Under the pieces are notes generated by a model that saw only the letters and a program-made list of their open reading frames with translations, made no database searches and was not told where the DNA came from. A DNA stretch of 64,000 nt, taken from Kappaphycus alvarezii. Its lineage: Eukaryota; Rhodophyta; Florideophyceae; Gigartinales; Solieriaceae. The position numbers were made by a program, and so were the translations under genes. This document shows positions 58,481 to 64,000 of the stretch, in pieces (positions within the stretch are counted from its first letter, which is position 1; each line of letters opens with the position of its first letter). The stretch is taken from positions 186,001-250,000 of the forward strand of contig NADL03000683.1 in NCBI GenBank assembly GCA_002205965.3. The letters are read 5' to 3'.

Positions 58481-58760
58481 AAAGTTGAGAAGCGGCGAAT
58501 GTGCTTGGATTGACGGGATGGACTTGTTGATGCGGGCATATTTTGCGAGGAACGGCGCTGGAACGAACTTTTGGAGTGAGAGACGTGGCGTGGGTGGGTG
58601 GGGGGTAGTGGGTCAGTCAGCTAATACGTGTGAATGCTATGCTAACTGTAATGAAGTGTAAACGCGATTCTCGGGACTCAAGGGATTAATTTGATGCCGA
58701 TGCATGTCATGCATGTCATGGTGACAAGATGGCTTTTTCGCTCCCTGATTGGAGCACTCC

Positions 58761-58793
58761 AGTACCGTACTGTACTGTACTGTACAGTACAGT
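58761..58793. repeat. TACTGTAC/TACAGTAC cluster
   Basis: Three ACTGT units followed by ACAGT units, making an inverted repeat around the switch point at about 58,785. Confidence 0.8.
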
Positions 58794-58927
58794 CGCGGCT
58801 GCGGTTTTGTGCCTGTTGTGCTTCCTGGATAACATGTTTTACCGTACTTGCAGAAGCAAATAGAGTAGTAACTTTATGGCATTACAGTAGTATAACGGAT
58901 GTCCGCTGCAGGATCCGACTATATTGC

Positions 58928-58995
58928 TAGCTAAGAGCTAACCGGGTGGTCCACGTCGGCCACGTGCAGCGACATGCGCGACACAATAGATTGTG
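58928..58995 (-). mobile_element. LINE 3'-terminal scrap
   Basis: The words AAGAGCTAACCGGGTGGTCCAC and CACGTGCAG match, in the same orientation, the reversed LINE 3' end at 47,070-47,115. The intervening 58,480-58,928 is not LINE, so this scrap is probably separate. Confidence 0.55.
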
Positions 58996-60075
58996 CACAC
59001 ACATAGATTCGCGGGGCACGACACTAAACATAATCGATGCTACGGTATGAGAGATTCGAACAACGAATGATTTACAGGAATTCGACCAGCGCCCTGTCGT
59101 TGGCCATTACCCAAAGGATGACAAAGGAAGTGAGATCATCCCCAACTGCAGTGGAGCATGCGATTACAACCAAGTAAACAAAGAGCAATCGGGGACGTGG
59201 TGTCGTTCCTATTGGGCATTGTAAAGCGGAGAAAAGCAAGGGCCACGTGTGCACTTTAATGGCGAATGACGTTAATCGCCACAAAATATCGCATACAATT
59301 GTAAATGAGAGTAATATTGACATTGCTGTACCCTACCTACTAAATACTGCCCGAGATAAGCGCAGTACAGTAGTGTAGTAATCTGATCTGTGAGATAGGA
59401 TATTAAATAGAGTGAAATTGGGGACACGCGATACTTTGTTCCAAAAAATATAGAAAATGGACATGAAATGTCTCTCCATTGGTTTACCAGTCGTTCTACT
59501 CTTATAAGATTGGGGCAGATATGCCATTGGGTCCCGCAGCGTGGCACCCACGTGTGCAGCCCATACTGGGCTGCATGCAAAACTGGATTGTCTGAACTAC
59601 TTGATACAGTGCCAATGAAGTGGCGCACGTTTCACAATGCAGTGCGCTTGGAATCCCGTGGAAGGAACACCCGGGCAAGTTGCGCTCAATGTCAGGGAAC
59701 CGCTAGGCGCGTCACGCGGTGGTGAGCCTTTGTTGAGGGCAAAGTGTATCGAAGCAATAACATCCATGCGGTAGCTACTGTAGCTGCTAGCTACTAGTGT
59801 GCGCTATACTTCACAGTACCGTAATTTCTTCACCTCTGTCACTCGAGAAAACTTTGTGAACCATGTTTTCGATAATCCATCCAAAATGTTTCAATTATTA
59901 AATGCCTGCTTGTATCATTACCGTAGATATATGGTTCAGTACTGTGATCCTGCAGCGGACACACGTTACACTGTACTAATGCCATAAAGTACAGTACTGT
60001 ACTGTACGCTGAACCGCACCGTGCTGTTCTCCTGCTCCATATCCGCTCAAATTCGGTCCAACAAGCTATCCTGTC

Positions 60076-60184
60076 GTACAGTACCGCTCAACAGTGTACT
60101 GTACAGTACTGTACAACATAATACTCCACGACACTGTACAGTACAGTACGTACAGTACAGTATGTACTGCACTGTACTGTACAT
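60076..60184. promoter_or_regulatory. Dense TACAGTAC clusters upstream of the membrane-protein gene
   Basis: Three groups (60,076-60,085; 60,091-60,115; 60,133-60,184) of ACAGT/ACTGT words end 85 bp before the start codon at 60,269. This is the strongest clustering in front of any gene here. A regulatory role is inferred from position only. Confidence 0.4.
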
Positions 60185-60268
60185 CAAGGATTAAACATGT
60201 GGATTAGCCCCCCCATTCAACGTCACTTTGTAACTAAATCGCATTCTCCATAGCTTATTGCCTTCCTC

Positions 60269-61876
60269 ATGGCCCACTCTCCCTGCCGTCCGATTCCCCG
60301 CAGCCCTCCCTCGCCCTCATCTTCTCCCCAATTCCAGTTACCAATGAACCCCGCGGTCTCACCCCCCGAGCCGCCCTCCTCCACACCCCCTCTTCCACTA
60401 CCTCTCGTCGACGAGGCCGCCACCGAAAATCTCAAGCACCCGGACCCATCCACCACTTCTCGCCCTACCAACGATCCCCAAACTCCCCATACCAACCATG
60501 ACGTCGGGCGCCACGGTGACATATACAACCGCGTCTACAGTCGCGAAGGGTTTGAAGAGCAAGCCCATGGCGTCGCTGGCAAGATAATTAAACGCATGGG
60601 ATTTTTCGGTTACGCCTCCTTGTTCGTCGTCCCCCTCGCCTATGTCGCCATCTTTTTCGCCATCATTCCCTTGGGCCAGCCCCAAGTCGCTACCATAAAG
60701 GAGCAGGGTGTATTTTTGTTTGTCAGTAACGTCTTTATCATGATCGCCATCTCTTATTTGTACAACGCCACCTTCCTCGGTCTTGCTCGCGCCGAACGAC
60801 CATTTCGTACCAGCATCATTCCTCTGCTTGCTGTCTTTGTCGTGGAAATCGCCGTCTTTGCACCCATTCTGCTTACTCGCGGAGTGTTCGACTGGCTCGG
60901 TATTGTCGCCCTCGGTATATGTTACTTTACCCTCTTCGGGTCTATGCTCATCGCTTACCCCGACTTGCGCAAGGAGGTTCACTCTTTTTTCCGCCGCTTC
61001 ATGCTTCTACTCATCCTTTACATTCCGCTGTTGTCGGGGTTTGTCATCGCCTATCGTGAGACAGATTCCAGTGTTTTGCAGTCGTTTGTGTCCTTTGCAT
61101 TTGCGTTTCTCACCTTTATATACAGAAGAATTATGCTTTCGCGCCTTGACCCTTTTCCGCTTGACCTCAGCCAGTTGTTGGCGGGATTTTGGGTCCAGAA
61201 TCTTGGAGATTCCACCTTTATTCTCGCCTTTCCGCAGGTCAGAAGCTCCTCCGTGTATGCCGCCCTGTTTCTCTCGTCTTCTTTGCAGAACATTGCCTTT
61301 TTGATCTTTGTATCCGACCTCTGGATTTACAAGATTCGACCGGGGCTAAAAACCTACGCACTTAGTATTCTCACGTGCAGCTTTCCAATTCCCCCAATTC
61401 CAAAGCCTGATGAGTCGTTTGATCCTATTAATCGCGGCCATGACGCCAATGTCGGGGGATATAGACGACGACAATTTCGGTTCTTTTTCTTCCGATTACT
61501 ATCTCAAGCAATATCCATGTTGATGTACTTGGGAATCTCCCCAATGCTACGGTTTGGTCTGAACAAAGAGTTTACACCCCTGGCTGGCTATGACATTGAG
61601 CGTTATCGCAACTCGATGATCTTTGCAGCAAGCAACCTTGGCTTCATAATTTTGGTGTTGGTGATCGGATATGTGTATTTACATCGAAGGCATCACGCCA
61701 CTTTTCACGAGATTCGAGAGATTCATCTGCATGACTTGCTGCACCACACCATGGTGGGTATGGTAATCGCGATTATTACCCATAACATGATCCTGACATT
61801 GGCAATTATCCTCTCACACTACTGCATCTTTGCGTCATTCGAGGGATGCATGTTACAGGTGCCTTTTGATACCTGA
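60269..61876 (+). CDS. Intact 535-residue multipass membrane protein, family unknown
   Basis: One uninterrupted frame from ATG (60,269) to TGA. Residues 1-100 are Pro/Ser-rich and disordered, with no clear signal peptide. The rest has nine or ten probable membrane helices, around residues 113-134, 146-168, 182-202, 207-230, 241-262, 268-286, 327-353, 405-424, 448-472 and 490-518. Conserved-looking charged loops include RAERPFR, YPDLRKEVHSFFRRF and LHRRHHATFHEIREIHLHDLLHH; the last is a His-rich loop that might bind a metal. I do not recognise the family, and transporter or enzyme is undecided. A second ATG at 60,344 (MNPAVSPP) is possible. Unlike its neighbours it has no frame break. Confidence 0.85.
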   Translation: MAHSPCRPIPRSPPSPSSSPQFQLPMNPAVSPPEPPSSTPPLPLPLVDEAATENLKHPDPSTTSRPTNDPQTPHTNHDVGRHGDIYNRVYSREGFEEQAHGVAGKIIKRMGFFGYASLFVVPLAYVAIFFAIIPLGQPQVATIKEQGVFLFVSNVFIMIAISYLYNATFLGLARAERPFRTSIIPLLAVFVVEIAVFAPILLTRGVFDWLGIVALGICYFTLFGSMLIAYPDLRKEVHSFFRRFMLLLILYIPLLSGFVIAYRETDSSVLQSFVSFAFAFLTFIYRRIMLSRLDPFPLDLSQLLAGFWVQNLGDSTFILAFPQVRSSSVYAALFLSSSLQNIAFLIFVSDLWIYKIRPGLKTYALSILTCSFPIPPIPKPDESFDPINRGHDANVGGYRRRQFRFFFFRLLSQAISMLMYLGISPMLRFGLNKEFTPLAGYDIERYRNSMIFAASNLGFIILVLVIGYVYLHRRHHATFHEIREIHLHDLLHHTMVGMVIAIITHNMILTLAIILSHYCIFASFEGCMLQVPFDT

Positions 61877-62466
61877 TGAACATGGCTTCAAGTAGACCGC
61901 TTATGAAAGCAGTTTTGCCACTGCGAACATGTGCTTTTCCGTGTCAAGTGCCACTTCCGCAGTTTGAGGACCTGCAATCGGGGCCCCGAGACTACTGCGG
62001 GAACGGCACTCATGGACCAAGTAATCTAGGACTGGGGAAGTTTTACAGCTATGAAAATATGTGCACAGCGCGTGGTCGCAAAAGAAACCTGCATCTGTTT
62101 CCGAGAGTGGCTTCATACCGAGCCATTCGTGGCGGCTCATTTAAACCGTGTATAGTACGGTTTAGGCCAGGGGGGATGTGATTCATGCAAACCGCAAAGA
62201 GTTTGGTACAGGTGAAAAGGTAAATGGGTAGGGTTAGCTTGGGTCGGCGCGGTATACCAAGGAGTTGTTTCTGCAATACCAGAGGTTAACAAAGGCGTTA
62301 TAACAAAGCTGTCTCAATGCGGTCTTCTCAGTGTTGTTACCTTCATTGCCACCCGAGAAGTATCAGTCTAGGATCTTTACGAAATATGTCTGCATCACTA
62401 GCGTACGCAAATTACTTGGTCGAAGATTCGCAGGTAAAAAGCCGGTCTTCATTCTAAGTTAGAGAA
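61877..62466. other. Intergenic, convergent 3' ends
   Basis: Lies between two converging genes. A plus-strand frame at 61,876-62,181 overlaps the stop of the membrane-protein gene and has no recognisable content. Nothing else seen. Confidence 0.5.
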
Positions 62467-64000
62467 CTACTCTTCCCATTGGTCCCCATTGTTAGTCCTC
62501 TCCGTGAGTGGCTCTCCGCGGTTTCTCTTATTCTGCTTTCCATGATGCTTATGACGAAAGTGATGCGAGAGTATAGCATTCTCACCGGCGCGTGAAACGC
62601 TGTACGAAGTTGGAGGTGGGAATGGCATTTCGTCTGTAGTCTGGCTGTGTACAGGAGTCGATGTTTGCGACCCGTACTTATCTTTCGACCTACTCAACGT
62701 TTTTTTGATCGACTGCACAAAGCTTTGCACTTGCGTGTGCCCAAACGTCACATCTTCATGCGGCACCGACAATTTGTTATGCAACCAGTACGGATCTGAC
62801 ACCTTGTTCGCGTCGATAGCGAATGTCAAACTGAACGGTCCAAGGAACAGAGTCCATGGTGAATGTTCTGCCGCTCGTAGCACTTTCATCACCGCCTTAT
62901 AGTAGAGAATTGGAATCATACGTCGGGTATCAGGAATGATACGGTCCCGAACAAGATAGTACATCTGCAAGGCTGCTTGCATAATCATTGCGCAGATTGA
63001 CAGGAACAAGCGCACTGTCGTTGTCGACGTCCATCCAATACGCTCCAGTAACTCCCTCACCCGCTCATCCCTATTCAGGATGCGTACAAAAGCGGTCAAT
63101 GCACGTCGAATGTAGTTTATGCCACCCCAGAATGCGACAATGTGCGCCAAGAAGCGACGGATGTAAGGCATGAGCTGGGAAAAGCGATTCTTGATGATGC
63201 GAATGATCTCACGGACATCTTCAGCCCAGAAGCGGTCCCAGATATTGGCCATGGCATCAGCAACGTTCCGGGACAATCTCTCCGTGCGAAAGATGAAAGA
63301 TGGTGGTGGCCCGAGCGTGCTTTCATCATCACGACCTCCATTAGGTGGGGGGTGCGCGGAACCGTGGACAGTGCTTTCATCGTCGCCGTTGTTCTCTTCC
63401 TCCTGCAACGGAGCATGAATTGTTTCCTCGTCCTGTTTCGTGTAAAGCTCAGTCTTTTGATCTTCGTATTGGCCAACCTCCTCCATATGCTCCTCGCGCT
63501 GATTAAGATCCTCATGATTTTCGTGCTGATAATCATCCTCATGCTCAACGTGTTGATAAGCGTCCTCATACTCTTCATGTTGATATACTGCCTCCCTATG
63601 CTCTTCGCTCTGGTAAGTCTCCCGAGTATGCTCTTCTTGATGCTCACTTTGTACCTCATACTCGTCGTCGACCTCTGTGACCGCCTGGTCCTCGTCATCA
63701 GCGCCCTGAATCTCACTCACTTGCTCCGATAACAAACGATCCTGGTTCCTCTCTGGGATTTGCCCATCGACATCATTCAATTCGCTGTGGTTAACTGGGT
63801 CGAACACCTCAAGATCCTTTGCCAACTCTTTCGCAACTTGATCAAAACTATTATTCTCTGAAGATGCCACACTGGTACGTGCATGGCCACCTTCTTCATC
63901 TTGATAGTAACCAGATTCCGTGGCGACCTCAGTTTCGGTGGTGGTCTCATTAGCAGCCTCCTCACTAGGTTGATCACTGTGCTCTTGATAGTAGCTCTGC
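62467..64000 (-). CDS. Acidic, repeat-rich membrane-associated protein (5' end outside window)
   Basis: The minus-strand frame is open from the right window edge to the stop at 62,467, so at least 510 codons are present and the start is not seen; the GTG at 63,868 is internal. The upstream part is strongly acidic (SEEAANETTTETEVATESG), followed by a Glu/His/Tyr-rich degenerate repeat of about 10 residues (units such as YQHEEYEDA, YQHVEHEDD and YQHENHEDL) at about 63,680-63,430. Next comes a helical region with amphipathic or membrane segments (MPYIRRFLAHIVAFWGGINYI, first 20 residues given, and VRLFLSICAMIMQAALQMYY). The basic tail ends HKHHGKQNKRNRGEPL. I do not recognise the family. The segment REIIRIIKNRFSQLM...LNRDERVRELLERIGW faintly recalls PEX11-type peroxisomal proteins, too weakly to call. 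Confidence 0.7.
   Translation of the reverse strand, partial: QSYYQEHSDQPSEEAANETTTETEVATESGYYQDEEGGHARTSVASSENNSFDQVAKELAKDLEVFDPVNHSELNDVDGQIPERNQDRLLSEQVSEIQGADDEDQAVTEVDDEYEVQSEHQEEHTRETYQSEEHREAVYQHEEYEDAYQHVEHEDDYQHENHEDLNQREEHMEEVGQYEDQKTELYTKQDEETIHAPLQEEENNGDDESTVHGSAHPPPNGGRDDESTLGPPPSFIFRTERLSRNVADAMANIWDRFWAEDVREIIRIIKNRFSQLMPYIRRFLAHIVAFWGGINYIRRALTAFVRILNRDERVRELLERIGWTSTTTVRLFLSICAMIMQAALQMYYLVRDRIIPDTRRMIPILYYKAVMKVLRAAEHSPWTLFLGPFSLTFAIDANKVSDPYWLHNKLSVPHEDVTFGHTQVQSFVQSIKKTLSRSKDKYGSQTSTPVHSQTTDEMPFPPPTSYSVSRAGENAILSHHFRHKHHGKQNKRNRGEPLTERTNNGDQWEE

Larger units (their letters stand above)
58481..60268. other. Intergenic tract with palindromic motif clusters
   Basis: No gene recognised; frames at 59,072-59,628 are unconvincing. 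It contains motif clusters at 58,761-58,793, 59,989-60,008 and 60,076-60,184. Confidence 0.55.

Noticed and set aside
59072-59628. Two overlapping minus-strand frames of 83 and 118 codons
   Set aside because: No motif, no support from context and poor residue pattern. They lie in the motif-rich intergenic tract.
61876-62181. Small gene after the membrane protein
   Set aside because: The frame overlaps the upstream stop, has no recognisable motif and lies in a convergent 3' region.

Overview
The window is nuclear DNA from a photosynthetic eukaryote. Host genes are mostly unspliced or have very short GT-AG introns, lie close together, and include a plastid b6f-assembly factor of the CCB2/CCB4 type. 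Moderate GC, compact genes and dense transposon tracts between them suggest a red alga, possibly a florideophyte. That assignment is inference; no rRNA or organelle marker is present.

Layout: (1) Bases 1-13,822 and 22,159-34,338 are two direct copies of one 12-14 kb segment. Each carries a minus-strand SAC3/GANP (MCM3AP-like) mRNA-export gene preceded by LINE debris. Copy 1 alone holds a 5'-truncated LINE with an 11-bp target duplication and a 447-bp MITE-like insert. Copy 2 keeps both empty sites. (2) Between the copies (13,823-22,158) lie an AT-rich stretch and a broken Ty3/gypsy fossil that also contains an unexplained plus-strand coding-like segment. (3) Bases 35.7-44.5 kb are a compact host block: SPO11 and DML1/Misato (convergent), a CCB2/CCB4-like gene (divergent from DML1), then NOC1/MAK21 and BUB3, whose stop codons overlap tail to tail. 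(4) Bases 44.6-59 kb are a transposon graveyard: pieces of non-LTR retrotransposons with a C-terminal restriction-like endonuclease, a second gypsy fossil, and a nearly whole 3,670-bp PIF/Harbinger element with terminal inverted repeats and a TAA target duplication. (5) At 60.3-64 kb are an intact 535-residue multipass membrane protein and the 3' part of a gene for an acidic, repeat-rich membrane-associated protein that runs off the right edge.

The host genes act in separate core processes: meiotic break formation (SPO11), spindle checkpoint (BUB3), ribosome assembly (NOC1), mRNA export (SAC3/GANP), mitochondrial or tubulin-related function (DML1) and plastid cytochrome assembly (CCB). Nothing indicates an operon-like pathway. 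A short palindromic motif, TACTGTAC/TACAGTAC, clusters upstream of most host genes and is rare inside the duplicated segment and the transposons.

Most host genes show one to several single-base frame changes as given. These could be consensus errors or real decay. At least one, in SAC3/GANP, is shared by both copies and so is unlikely to be random error.
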